Assembly: GCA_933822405.4 (NCBI GenBank)
Contig: CAKOGP040000102.1
Location: 31,090-95,089 of the forward strand
Length of the DNA: 64,000 nucleotides
Direction of reading: 5' to 3'
DNA from: Cylindrotheca closterium
Lineage: Eukaryota; Bacillariophyta; Bacillariophyceae; Bacillariales; Bacillariaceae
Positions 1 through 10,103 of the stretch are shown one piece after another. Positions within the stretch are counted from its first letter, which is position 1. Each line of letters begins with the position of its first letter. A model generated the notes under the pieces. It searched no databases, was not told the origin of the DNA, and worked only from the letters and a program-made list of their open reading frames with translations. The translations under genes were made by a program, and so were the position numbers.

Positions 1-1244
1 AATGGATTGTCGGCAATCCCAAGCACGCTGCCACCGGGTATCACCGTTCGCGACGATTTGGGTGGGGCTGCTTATTTGGCACCACCTGAGAGTTTGGCAA
101 CTTGTTCTTTTGTGGATACCAATCCCGTCATGAAGTCATTTTCGGATGTGATTGGAGGAAGGTGCATGGAACAATATACCTTTGATATCAACTATGATGA
201 TTCACTTGTGCAGGGTACGTCTCAGATTATATCAACAAGGCCTTTGATCATACCGCTTTGGTTCCTAACTTCTCATTGTTTTTGCCACCTCGCCCTTTCC
301 AACTCGAATGGATCTTTTCGTCAGGTGCCACCGTATTCAACTGGTGGTTGTACAGTTTCGAACATCGTACAGTGGAACCTGGAACCTACTATTTGCAAAC
401 TTGGTTGACTCCTGCAGACGATGTGACTCAAGTCTCTCCAGGAAAGTACGAGCTGACCCTTGGACCATGGATCTGGTATCGTTACGCTTCCCAAGAGACC
501 TTGTCCCAGGCACAAAGTCAGGGAACCAGTTGCTCGTGCGCTTATAACGAATTGGATTACCGCGAGCGTGTCTTGGGCCGATTGGGTGGAGTTGATGCCG
601 CCTTGTTCCAGTCGCAATTGCCAGGTGGTAGCTGTGCTGCTGCTTCCAATCCAGAACCAAGTATGTGCTACACCATTGAAAAGGAACCCTACCGATCTGA
701 AGACTCGGCCATTGAATGGAGTGGAATGTTTTCACTTCAAGCAAATACTACTTATGAATGGAGTTATTTTGCGTATTTTCAAGGAGCTGCCGACGGCATT
801 TATGATTACCCGGATCCAGGCATGTTTATCTACGTCGTCGAATCGGCAGACATTGAATCTGTGGCAGCTCAAGCAGATTCGTCTTTGAAGGCAGCTGTGG
901 ACCTAGAGCCAACTGTCACTCGAGCCGCAGGAGACATTGTCTCCATTGGTGACGAGATTCAGTACATTTTGTTCACCAATACTTCGATTGCAAGCAATAC
1001 GACTGTTCTCTTTCAACCCACTGCAGATGTTTCGATTGCTGTCTTTACCCAACATGTTCCATCTGAATTCATGGCACACGTTCTCAGAAATCAAGCCACT
1101 GGAGAATATGTCTTTCCTACTAGTATGACACTGTATTCCGACGAAGGCGGCGATACTGGTGCGAATAACAGTGCGGGGATGGTGACGGCTGGAGTATCTG
1201 TGGCGTCGGCATTGTTGGGAGTCGCTGCAGCAATGGCATTTTAA
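1..1244 (+). CDS. Cell-surface-like protein, 5' partial, unknown function
   Basis: The open frame runs in from the left edge, so the 5' end lies outside the window. Frame 1 is open from base 1 and looks coding to about 212. From about 213 the coding character moves to frame 3 and continues to the stop at 1244. The switch lies at a CAG/GGTACGT stretch, and I cannot tell a tiny intron from a one-base frameshift. The protein has several N-glycosylation sequons (NTT, NTS, NNS), a number of cysteines, and a C-terminal run AGMVTAGVSVASALLGVAAA ending at the stop, which resembles a GPI-anchor signal or terminal membrane helix. This suggests a secreted or surface protein (inference). No family was recognised. 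Confidence 0.6.
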
Positions 1245-1895
1245 AACTCTCCAGGAGTTTATGTCGGTGGCAAGTGTATGAGCCACTATTAGTCCTTCTT
1301 TTATATAATTTATGTTTTTAGAATACTGCATATATACCGGCCGGTATGGTGTGTTGTCCCTGCACCTCGTACCGGTACTGTAACTCAACTGACTAATAAC
1401 TCAACTAAAACACCAAAACTGCACGGGCTTAATAATTGAGACGGTATGGTACCGGTAGGATGATGACCCTGAGCTTACCAAATCCGGGATTGATATATAC
1501 ATTGATAGTCTCGTGGTCAATTGAAATATATATATTATATGTATCCTCGAACGGAAGTAAATTCGAAGGCTGTGCTTCAAGCCCAATGTTTATATCTGCT
1601 CGGCTGCCAGATAAAACAAAATGCAAGCCCAAAATTTATCATTTAATGGACGCGACAACAAAAACCGTATTTCTCCCGAATGACTTGATTACCTTTATGC
1701 TGGAGCGAAAAGGAGAACAGAGTAATTCTCCCTAATGCCCTTCTTCTCAACAATCTGGCATGTTCTTATTTATTGCCCCGCAATACTCTTGACCATTATT
1801 TTGCACAGAAGTTCATTTGTCAAGGAGTGTTTTGACATTGTGCCACAAGAAGACACAACCATCAGTAGTTCCAAGCCAAAAAAATAAAAGCAACA
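1245..1895. other. Intergenic spacer with TACCGGTA palindromes
   Basis: No supportable gene. It contains two exact TACCGGTA palindromes (1370, 1450) and a longer palindrome TACCGGCCGGTA near 1335. AT-rich sequence and A-runs lie just before the ATG at 1896. Confidence 0.5.
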
Positions 1896-3620
1896 ATGAT
1901 AAGGAGAATGGAATACGATGACGCCTCGGATAGTAGTAGTAACGAGTGCTCAGAAGCCTTCATCATTGATTGCGAGAGCTGCGATTCTTCCGTTTCCAGC
2001 ATCTCTATGTACGATTTGGATGACTTATCTTCGTCATCTGAGGAAGAAGATGACCATAAGGAGGGCATTAGGAATCGCAACAAAACCGAGAAGAAGAATC
2101 CATGTGTTGACTTGGGTCTTACTCATATGAATTATGATCACCAACGAAGGACTCGAAAAACGAAGCCGGAGAAACGAAATACCGTGGAGAGTAACACTGG
2201 TGAAAGTAATGCTGAGAGTAACACTGCCGTTGCCTACGAGTTGCGTCCACGAAAACGACGTAGCGGTACGAGAAGAGGAGGGCGACGATCTGACTCCAAA
2301 GAACCATCTCAGAACAATGCATCAATTCGATCACATTCGTCTATAGACAAGGAGAAAATGTTGCCAGAAGAAGATAGACCTTCTCATGAAAAGCGACCTT
2401 CGATGAGCGAAATGATTATGCGGGACATGGTCTCATCTTTGGACAAGGGGATGTTGCAAGATGAGCCTGCGCAAGAAAAGCGACCATCGATGAGCGAAAT
2501 GGTCATGCAGGACATGATTTCCCGAGGTCTCTTCGACGATGAAGACGAGGAATCTTCGGAGGACGAGGATGACTCAGTCGAATCCGATCATGACGAAGTT
2601 GTTACAGCTGCTGTTGATGATGACAGCGACTGCTGGAGTGAATCCCTTCGCGCTGATCTCAAGTCTCCCAAGTCTCAGCATACCACGAAGAAACTAGCAT
2701 CATCAGTACTACCGTCATCTACTGTTGGTGTGACATGGCCAAATCTTCGCCGCAGTATGACACCCGAACAGCGACAACTCGGAATCAGTGACCACGGGAC
2801 GATCCATGATATGGATTCGGACGGTGATTCGTCTATGGACAACACAATGTACAGCGGTGGTTCTTCCAGCACCTCCCTGGAATACGACTCTGGAAGAGAG
2901 TCGTCCAAATCCTCGGCAGAGTCGGAATCGGAATCGTCCTTTGAGCAGGAATCTCTCACCAACCATAGCTTATCGAGCCGAATAGCATCCATGATACTGC
3001 TATCTCCCATTCGGCGATCTCAGAGTTCGCACGGTCAATCTCTTCCAGAGACGCTACAGCAACTTGAGAATAACGAGGAAGTACCAGCTCTTGAAGAATC
3101 TCCATCCAGCAGCCACTCGAGCATCATCCAATCTACATCGAATCGTCGCGATTCGTATCGTTCCGTATCCTCCGCAGAGGTCACGGCCAAACGAAACCAA
3201 GTCCAAAACAAGTTGGAGCAGTTGGACGCCCACATGCTCAAGGTGTTTGGAAAACAGTCGGCTCCAGAACTTTCCGAGACGACCCGGAACATGATACGTG
3301 ATCATTTGACCGGCAGTTCCAACCAATATACCAAGACAAAGGATATCATCATGACGGCAGCAAATGGATACCGCATTTCAAACAAGAGTATCAGGAGAGA
3401 GAGCCAACTCTATCACATTGGTACCAGTCACAGTGCCACCAGTCTAAGCTTCCAAGCAAGCTCCAGACACCAAGACACCATGCTAAACCATTTACTACAA
3501 AACACTAGCAGCAAAAGTACCTCGGATCTATCGTCATTGGAAGCTAAGCGATCCAATGCCGAATTGAGCCGACGAAAACTACGAGAAGCCTTTCATACTC
3601 GTCTGAGTTTTACTGGCTAG
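1896..3620 (+). CDS. Acidic, serine-rich unknown protein (574 aa)
   Basis: A single long ORF starting at an ATG preceded by an A-rich leader. No catalytic domain or membrane segment is visible. The protein is dominated by Ser/Asp/Glu tracts (for example residues 10-55, 208-235 and 295-340) with a basic Arg/Lys patch near residues 115-130 (RPRKRRSGTRRGGRR), which could be a nuclear targeting signal (inference). An internal repeat of about 16 residues, EKRPSMSEM(I/V)M(R/Q)DM, occurs twice near residues 165 and 194. Toward the C-terminus, residues about 425-470 (AKRNQVQNKLEQLDAHMLKVFGK) look helical. Several antisense ORFs overlap but lack coding character. It could be a regulatory or scaffold protein, but no function can be assigned. 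Confidence 0.7.
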   Translation: MIRRMEYDDASDSSSNECSEAFIIDCESCDSSVSSISMYDLDDLSSSSEEEDDHKEGIRNRNKTEKKNPCVDLGLTHMNYDHQRRTRKTKPEKRNTVESNTGESNAESNTAVAYELRPRKRRSGTRRGGRRSDSKEPSQNNASIRSHSSIDKEKMLPEEDRPSHEKRPSMSEMIMRDMVSSLDKGMLQDEPAQEKRPSMSEMVMQDMISRGLFDDEDEESSEDEDDSVESDHDEVVTAAVDDDSDCWSESLRADLKSPKSQHTTKKLASSVLPSSTVGVTWPNLRRSMTPEQRQLGISDHGTIHDMDSDGDSSMDNTMYSGGSSSTSLEYDSGRESSKSSAESESESSFEQESLTNHSLSSRIASMILLSPIRRSQSSHGQSLPETLQQLENNEEVPALEESPSSSHSSIIQSTSNRRDSYRSVSSAEVTAKRNQVQNKLEQLDAHMLKVFGKQSAPELSETTRNMIRDHLTGSSNQYTKTKDIIMTAANGYRISNKSIRRESQLYHIGTSHSATSLSFQASSRHQDTMLNHLLQNTSSKSTSDLSSLEAKRSNAELSRRKLREAFHTRLSFTG

Positions 3621-4390
3621 TGCGTGCTTCGTGCTTTGCGGTTCAGTTCGCGATCGTTGTGTAGCAATCGTGCCATAATAGAAGAATGAGCGAGAGATGG
3701 AAACAGAAATCGTCAAATAGGTAGCTAGCTAGTAGTAGGTTCAAATAGCTACTACTAAAATAGCTGCCACCAGTGAGGATTCTTTCGTTTCAGATATAAA
3801 AACAATACAGTATAATATGAAATTGGAACCAAAAAAAAGGCAAAGTTAGGCCTCATTTTGAAAGTTGAGAGAGTCAGTCTAGAATCAGGCGGTTCTAGTA
3901 TTTTAATACTTGTTGGATACCAATCTGTTTTTTAATAAAGCCTCCTGGAGGCGGAATTGTGAGCGCAAAATGCAGCAGAGTTTGTTTTGAGAACTCTTGA
4001 GAAACGCAGAACATTCTGAGTCGTTGTTCTGTTTGGGAAGATTTGAAATGGTTGGCGTTGGACGGGTTGCGCGTGCGTCAGATTGACAAAAAAAATAAAG
4101 ACGCAGTAAAGCAAAAAAGAAATCTTTGGAAGTCATCCATGTTGTTTTGTACCAGTTTCTACGTAGAAGTGCAGGCTCATAACCAGCTTTTTCCGGCGGA
4201 ATCGTCCCATGATCGTGACTTATTCGACGACATTTTTTTCCTGGCTATCATTATTCCGATGCAAGAGCGCTACTGGCTTCAGTCGACAGTAATACTTTCA
4301 CTCGTTGACAAATAAAGCTCTGTTTTTCAAGTTGAACCTTAGCACCACACCAAGCTAAACACCCCTCACGCTCTGTTTACGGATATCAAC
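3621..4390. other. Intergenic spacer
   Basis: Contains the 3' flank of the upstream gene and the probable promoter of the next. A 90-codon frame at 4043-4315 begins at TTG, has no coding signature and is not called. No repeat or RNA gene was recognised. Confidence 0.4.
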
Positions 4391-5482
4391 ATGGCGCTAC
4401 TACGAAGACATCATCTAAAATCCTCTAAGAAGTTGACCAAAAATGGGTCATCGTTCGCATTAGCAACCAAAGCCAATAAGGTATCGACCACCTCCGTGGC
4501 CATTCCTGTGCCCACACGACGTGTTTCCGATCCAGATATTGATACTAGACATCAGCATCATCATCAGCCTCGAGACTTGGCATCTAGTGAAGACGCTTCG
4601 ATTGCTTCTTCATCTTATTCAGATGAGGTCTCCTGTCAACCTGTGATCAACCAACTTCGGTCATCACAGGATGATGGCGCTCCCGTGATGGGTCTGAACT
4701 CTTCCACACCAAAATCCGTCTCAATTGTACCCGAATCAGTATCGGAATCAAAAGATAGCACTTTGAAGACACAACCCAATGGTGGTAATGCACAATTGTC
4801 CTTTCAAGACATGTTTCAGAAATGGCATTCCAATCGTATTGTCAAACGAAGGCTTCCGTCTGTGCAAGCCTTCCCTAAATTGTCCCCATTCGAAGGCTTT
4901 CATGAATCTAATACTGCACAAGGTTATACCTTTGGTCCTTACTTTGATCGCTGGTATGTCAAACAGCAGAAACGGTCGGCTGCGATGCCGTCGCCAAGTT
5001 CACGAAAACGACCCAGTCCCATCAACTATCCTTCCAATTCTGGCGACAATGCAGTGGCTTCACCAAATCCCCCCGCTCCCAAGAAACAAAAGTCTCAGTC
5101 TGAAGCATCTTCGATTCAGCAGCAACGAAATCTGAATAGCCTTCACAAATGGAATGCTGTCAATGCGCTGTATCGATCCGAGATTGTCGAATTACCGGTT
5201 TCCTTTGTTCCTGGACCTTACACTGTGATCATGGGACGCCGACTCAAGGCCCCAGGCTGCGTCCATCTTCGCTATGTAACGGATCAATATGCCAAGGAAT
5301 ACAAACAGAGTGACGCCATGGCCAAGTCGCGGATTGTCACCCTCATCCTCAAGATAATCTACGAAAAGGCTCCTATTGGGGCCTTTGTCAGATGCAAGGC
5401 ACGACGCTATTACGAGGTGGAAGACTTGATTGCCCGGGAAAAGATTGTATCCGAACTCATTGCGGGTGGGTTGCAGATTTAA
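4391..5482 (+). CDS. DUF6824-type diatom protein (363 aa)
   Basis: The C-terminal ~90 residues (about 270-363) follow the pattern I associate with the diatom-expanded domain DUF6824: a PGPYTVIMGR opening (family consensus PxxxDVxxGRG), a basic/aromatic middle (YAKEYKQSDAMAKSRIVTLILK), then a terminal block with YYEVEDLIAREKI. In the family the opening is often followed by a histidine/glycine-rich stretch; here it reads GRRLKAPGCVHLRY, a divergent member. Residues 1-260 are low-complexity, Ser/Pro/Gln-rich, with short basic stretches (HHLKSSKKLTK at the N-terminus) that may direct it to the nucleus. The domain's biochemical role is not established to my knowledge; DNA binding is often presumed. 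The ATG at 4391 is the first in frame after a stop. Confidence 0.75.
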   Translation: MALLRRHHLKSSKKLTKNGSSFALATKANKVSTTSVAIPVPTRRVSDPDIDTRHQHHHQPRDLASSEDASIASSSYSDEVSCQPVINQLRSSQDDGAPVMGLNSSTPKSVSIVPESVSESKDSTLKTQPNGGNAQLSFQDMFQKWHSNRIVKRRLPSVQAFPKLSPFEGFHESNTAQGYTFGPYFDRWYVKQQKRSAAMPSPSSRKRPSPINYPSNSGDNAVASPNPPAPKKQKSQSEASSIQQQRNLNSLHKWNAVNALYRSEIVELPVSFVPGPYTVIMGRRLKAPGCVHLRYVTDQYAKEYKQSDAMAKSRIVTLILKIIYEKAPIGAFVRCKARRYYEVEDLIAREKIVSELIAGGLQI

Positions 5483-6259
5483 AACAAAAATTAAAGCAGC
5501 AGACTATAAACGACCACAATTATTTTGCGCCCCTGGGATGGAGCATATCAGGCAAGGTGGGGTTGGGTCCATGATATATACCGTATGCTACATACATACT
5601 CTCTGAATACACATAACTGAATATCTAATAGACGAACAATACATTACACACTATTGAATACACAGAATGATAGGCTAAGATACTAACTGCAGTAAGATAT
5701 TGAGTGACCGTTTCGCCCGTTTCGCATTTTAGGTTCTCATTTCAAATGTCGATCAGAAAGAGGAAGAATCGACTAGCTCGACCATTCAAAAATATGAAAA
5801 GTCTAATTCTTATTTTTTTTAATAAATATTACATAATTGCACAAGGGTAGTGCCGCCATTCTCACTGTCCAATCTGCCAGCCCACGAAAATTTATAGAAC
5901 GCACCTACCGAAGATATGTCCTGGCGTTGATTCATTCAATCCAGTGCCAAATTGAGCATAGTTTACGAAGCTCAATACCTTTGGGTCATTCTTCTTTTAC
6001 GTGGTATCATCATTCATTTTTCATGACGAAGCAAGCCCAATCGATTGTGGACAGATTACGCAATCTGTGCTTTTATTGTCTTAGTGTTGATGATGATGAT
6101 AGAGTTCTGTGCATCTCTCATGGAAATATGCTTTTACTGTACTGTGTGTACGTTGCATTCATTTTTAGCAGGCCTAGAGCAGTACCTCAAAGGCGAAGAT
6201 CACAAAATCACATCAATATATCAGCATATGTGTACCGCGGTATAGCATTCTCCTCTTTC
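5483..6259. other. Intergenic/5' region of the actin-processing gene
   Basis: An AT-rich spacer with TTTTTTTAATAAATATTAC near 5810-5832 and a TACCGCGGTA palindrome near 6234. The downstream reading frame stays open here back to 5837, but the extension shows no homology and has no good start, so it is treated as leader or promoter. Confidence 0.4.
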
Positions 6260-8029
6260 ATGCCGGTGGTGTCAAGCTCTATTGTTGGAGCACATGATGA
6301 TGTCTCTCTCATTCGGATAAACTCTTCAACCAGAAATGGCTCCATAAACTCTTCAACCAGAAATGGCAGCAATGACGTGAAAAGCTCAGCCACCAAAGCT
6401 GACGAATACACAGATGATGATAGTAATAAGGAGGCTGCCTGTAATAATAGTAGTAACTGGCTTCGGCAAGCTGCTGAATTATTGAACAGTCAGTGGCCCA
6501 AAGGTGGGTCCGTGGACGCCTACAAGGATAAATGCATCAATGAGCATCCGATCTCTAATCGTCAACAATCTGATGATGAATCCTCCTCTCCAAGCGTGTT
6601 CTATGGACTTCCATCAAGCTACCTTTTGATTCACGAAAATGAGTGCATTGGGTAGGTGATATGTATGACTCGCTGACTCACTGACTCACTGATTCTTTAC
6701 AAGTGAATGCTAATTGTACATTGCATCTTTCTTCTTCTTACTTTTCCCCAATGCGCAATTTGAAGTCATGGCCGATTGACAGAGTGTTTTGAAAGCGCAG
6801 GAGGAAATGCAGCAGCAGTCACTTTTATTGTGATCCATTCGACAAAGCAATACCATGGATTTGGAAGGAAACTCATGGCATTGCTGGAAGAAGAGGCAAA
6901 GCGGTTGGGATATCATTATATTTATCTGTGGACCAAGACGGCCATTGGATTCTATGAAAAGATCGGATACGCGGAATGCCAACGAGTCTCATTGAAACGA
7001 GCTTGTCTCAAGAAATTGGTATCTGGAGAAGTGGAATCATTGGAGGCTCTACTAATGAAGCGTCAGTCCAAAATAAACATGGCTTTAAACGGAACTAACA
7101 GTACCAGTACGGCCGGCGAGAAGTGTAGTGCACGGGCGGTATTTGGTACGAAGAAGGAAACAATCCTCCTTCCGCCAGATGACAACGACCGCAACAATGA
7201 CGTACCAGATGTTTGGATGAAGAAGCGGTTGGTGGAACGAGTTGGATCTATTCATATACCACTAGATCAGCGAATGTTGGAACTTGAAAAGGTTGCGGAT
7301 GAATCTACAACTGAAGGTCAAAACAAGGATAATGACAACAGCTGTTGGTACTATCGGATTGTGTCAATACCTTGGCAGGCACAGATTGGGCCCTCTTGCG
7401 GACTCGCTGCATTACGAATGGGAAGGGAGTATTTCATGGCATCTGCAAATAATGGATCGCCCAGTGATGGGGACCAGCAACAGCTACCGTCACTGCTCCA
7501 AGAAGCCCAAGAACGAGGTTTTACTCAAGATGGGGAGATATTCGACGCCAATCACTTGAAGGAGATGGCAATTCATGTATGTGGTATTGACTCCGAAATA
7601 GTAAAAGTTCCAGAGTTGACCCCTAGCAAAGTGAATGCTACGTTAGCAAAAGGGGGTGTCTTTATACTTCCATACGATTCCAGTGCGAGAACGCGGTTGC
7701 CAGCGAAGCTATCGGGCCAAAGTGCGCACTATGGAATCATTGTTGGTATCGCCCTTGTAGCAGATAGCTTCATTGCAGCTAAAGATGATAAGACAATGGG
7801 GAAATTACAACCACTTGTACCGGAAAAGGAGAAGCTCTTGGACGGAGACCGAAGAAAAGTATATTTGATGGTGCAACATGGACTATCGCCAAATCTTTCC
7901 ATTGCACCTTGGATTGCTTTCATGGAATCAAACGCACAACTGATTGGTTTTGATGAAAGCAAGTTTGGAACAGCCAAGCTCGACCTCAAAGGTCGAATCG
8001 TTGTTTGCAGAGGACTGCTAGAATCATAG
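6260..8029 (+). CDS. NAA80-ACTMAP: NAA80-type actin N-acetyltransferase fused to ACTMAP-type actin maturation protease
   Basis: Two exons, 6260-6651 and 6766-8029, predict 551 aa. Residues about 68-225 match the NAA80 GNAT layout: an N-terminal LLNSQWPKG block (Q78-W-P, like the family NDQWPRS), then IGHGRLTECFE created across the splice, the acetyl-CoA loop QYHGFG at 159-164 (canonical Q/RxxGxG/A), and YLWTKTAIGFYEKIGYAEC in the C-terminal GNAT strand. After a linker, residues about 325-551 resemble ACTMAP/C19orf54, a C39-like cysteine protease: QIGPSCGLAALRMG with candidate nucleophile C342, and SAHYGIIVGIAL with candidate H452. In animals ACTMAP removes the N-acetylated first residue of actin and NAA80 then acetylates the exposed acidic N-terminus in the cytosol. 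Here both are predicted on one chain. The start ATG was chosen because homology begins just after it. A duplicated 27-nt stretch gives two INSSTRNGS copies near the N-terminus. Confidence 0.8.
6652..6765 (+). other. Intron of the NAA80-ACTMAP gene (114 bp)
   Basis: Donor GTAGGT follows ATTGG, and acceptor TTTGAAG precedes TCATGGC. Splicing restores codon GGT and produces I-G-H-G-R-L-T, the expected NAA80 strand. Unspliced, the frame stops at once (GGG TAG). Confidence 0.85.
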
Positions 8030-8155
8030 GGTTGGTTACTGCACATAAGATATAAGCTACATACCATTGAATGATTCATCTATTAAACTCTGTCCATTTC
8101 GTTTCGGATGGTTTTAATAATTTCAACATTAGTATACATGGACGATGCGATGCCT

Positions 8156-9547
8156 TTACTTCTTTCTCATAAAATACAGTTCTGGATTTGTATAGATGTC
8201 ATCATTCTCTTCAGTTTTGAATTCAGAAGACAGTTCAAAGTTCTGCGCGTCCAGGTCATATGTATCCTGGCGACCCATGTTGATGTCCCAAGCTGAGGAT
8301 CCGTGAATTCCGCGGTCGGAACTTGTCTTCTTTTTCCGCTTCGGTTGGCCGGCCACAATGGACGGAGGTTTCATCTCTTTTACGGCATCTTTTGGATCGT
8401 GTTGCTCATTCCTCGGGCGTTGCTCATTCCTCGGGTTTTCATTCTTCTGTGAATGCTTTCGAAGCTTCCACTTCTTTCTCATCATTGGGTACAAGAATGC
8501 AAGCAGATTCGGAAGACCTTGAAGTGGCGACATTGCCGCTGCCAGGAAAAGCAAACCATATGGGACTGGTCTTCCAATCAGCTGCAATATCCTAACGCAT
8601 GAGAGTGGCGTCCAAGTGATGTAGAAAGCCATTGCATATCGTAAGCATTGATTTGCGATTTCTTGTCTCCTCCTTGCGTACATTTTGATTTGCTGCTTTT
8701 GTTTCTTTCGAACAATTCTGGATACTCTACCATCATGATCTGCTGCATCTTCTGACGAGCCGATGCTTGCACTGTCGTCGAGTGGCCCCAAGCCTTCGCT
8801 ATCTACATCTGCTGATGAGCTATCAGTACTAATTTCTTGTCCACAGTACATTTCGTCTTCGTCATTTCCTTTCGCATCTTGCGAAATATTCCTAACTGAC
8901 TTTGATGGCATCCACTTGGTCACGTGTCCTTCCGCAACTTTTGTCACTCTATGGACGTATAGAAAGACAAAAATCAAGTTGATCCCGACAAATAGCATTG
9001 CTGACCACAATGGGACGTAAAAAAGAACCATTCGATACAGGTTCACGTCGAGATCTGGCCTGTCTTCTTGTGGCGCGATCCAGCACCAGAGGATCGCTGG
9101 CCCAATGATGTCCATAACAGTGACAGTGATAGAAGACGCAAGACCAAATCCAATTGGTATCAAGTGAAAAAGATGACCCCACTTGGCAAAATGCTTCTCT
9201 TTCCAACCATATTTGATCGCCAATAAGTAGAATGCACCCATCGAAGCAACGTACAAATGTGATGAGATGCTATACTGAGTGAAGAATCCTTGTATACGAC
9301 ACGTCGCTTCATTTCCAACAGCGAAAGCTGCACCTGAATCAGCTGGCATTGGCCATGTGCTCAAAAAATGTGCAAAACTGCTCAGCATATCAGCAAAGCA
9401 CATCCCGATCACCAACCGGTTGTAGAATCCCTTCTTTGCATCTTCACTAAAGAATATGATGTACACTGCAGTCGAGAGACTGAATACGAAACTCAGTCCT
9501 CCTGAAATCTTGGGTATCAATTCGAGAGCTTCTTGCGATGATACCAT
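8156..9547 (-). CDS. 7TM cAMP-receptor-like GPCR, tandem copy 1 (463 aa)
   Basis: Seven hydrophobic segments are visible: about 14-33, 43-64, 84-109, 124-147, 170-196, 303-323 and 335-356. Features recall the Dictyostelium cAMP-receptor type (Dicty_CAR/class E): CRIQGFFTQ at the start of TM3, a WCWIAPQ motif in the second extracellular loop giving a likely disulfide with the TM3 cysteine, and a TM7 LPNLLAFLYP resembling NPxxY. The third intracellular loop (about 200-300) is long and acidic with Ser-rich runs. The ~105-residue tail carries a conserved IHGSSAWD block and ends PELYFMRKK. There is no intron and the extracellular N-terminus is short. It is probably a plasma-membrane receptor acting through a G protein; the ligand is unknown. 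First of four same-strand paralogues. Confidence 0.8.
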   Translation of the reverse strand: MVSSQEALELIPKISGGLSFVFSLSTAVYIIFFSEDAKKGFYNRLVIGMCFADMLSSFAHFLSTWPMPADSGAAFAVGNEATCRIQGFFTQYSISSHLYVASMGAFYLLAIKYGWKEKHFAKWGHLFHLIPIGFGLASSITVTVMDIIGPAILWCWIAPQEDRPDLDVNLYRMVLFYVPLWSAMLFVGINLIFVFLYVHRVTKVAEGHVTKWMPSKSVRNISQDAKGNDEDEMYCGQEISTDSSSADVDSEGLGPLDDSASIGSSEDAADHDGRVSRIVRKKQKQQIKMYARRRQEIANQCLRYAMAFYITWTPLSCVRILQLIGRPVPYGLLFLAAAMSPLQGLPNLLAFLYPMMRKKWKLRKHSQKNENPRNEQRPRNEQHDPKDAVKEMKPPSIVAGQPKRKKKTSSDRGIHGSSAWDINMGRQDTYDLDAQNFELSSEFKTEENDDIYTNPELYFMRKK

Positions 9548-10103
9548 TTCGTTTTTTGTGTGCGGTAGTGTTTTGGAAATACCGGTACAGCGAAGTATAA
9601 AATATATGTACCGGTATTATATATAGGTCTTTGATGGTTCCCGCGCAAATAATGACCGTTTTAGAACAAAAAACTTTTCTGAGCTTCTTTTCTGAGAGCG
9701 AATTGCAAAACACCGCCTGTAGAACAACACACATTCTACGTGGGCCCGCTGTAAAATGGTTCGAAATGCATATGCGCCCTTCTAAATTGAATTACGTGTG
9801 CGATATCATCATCTCTAAAGCAAAATCAAGATTGCGAAAAACGTGATTTAACACTGGTGCCATGCATGATAACAGTCATATGCTGCGGTTCGTACTGGTA
9901 CCATCATAGTGTCGGCCCGGAAAAAAAGAGGGAGTGTCAAAACAACATTCGAGGAAACGGAACAATTTTTTGATTATTATGTAGATGTTTGACCTTAGCT
10001 GCTCCCTGACTCTTTGCACCCCATTGCAGAATTAGGAAGAATGAGAAATCCTCGGCACATTGCATTTTAATCTAACGATTGCAAGTTTTCTTGGACTATA
10101 CCG
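9548..10103. other. Spacer between receptor copies 1 and 2
   Basis: No gene recognised. It contains TACCGGTA palindromes at 9580 and 9610, just upstream of copy 1, within its presumed promoter. Confidence 0.4.

Noticed and set aside
4043..4315. 90-codon frame upstream of the DUF6824 gene
   Set aside because: Starts at TTG, no domain, typical of an AT-rich spacer.
5837..6259. N-terminal extension of the NAA80-ACTMAP frame
   Set aside because: Open but begins at TTG, composition unlike coding sequence, and homology starts only after the ATG at 6260.
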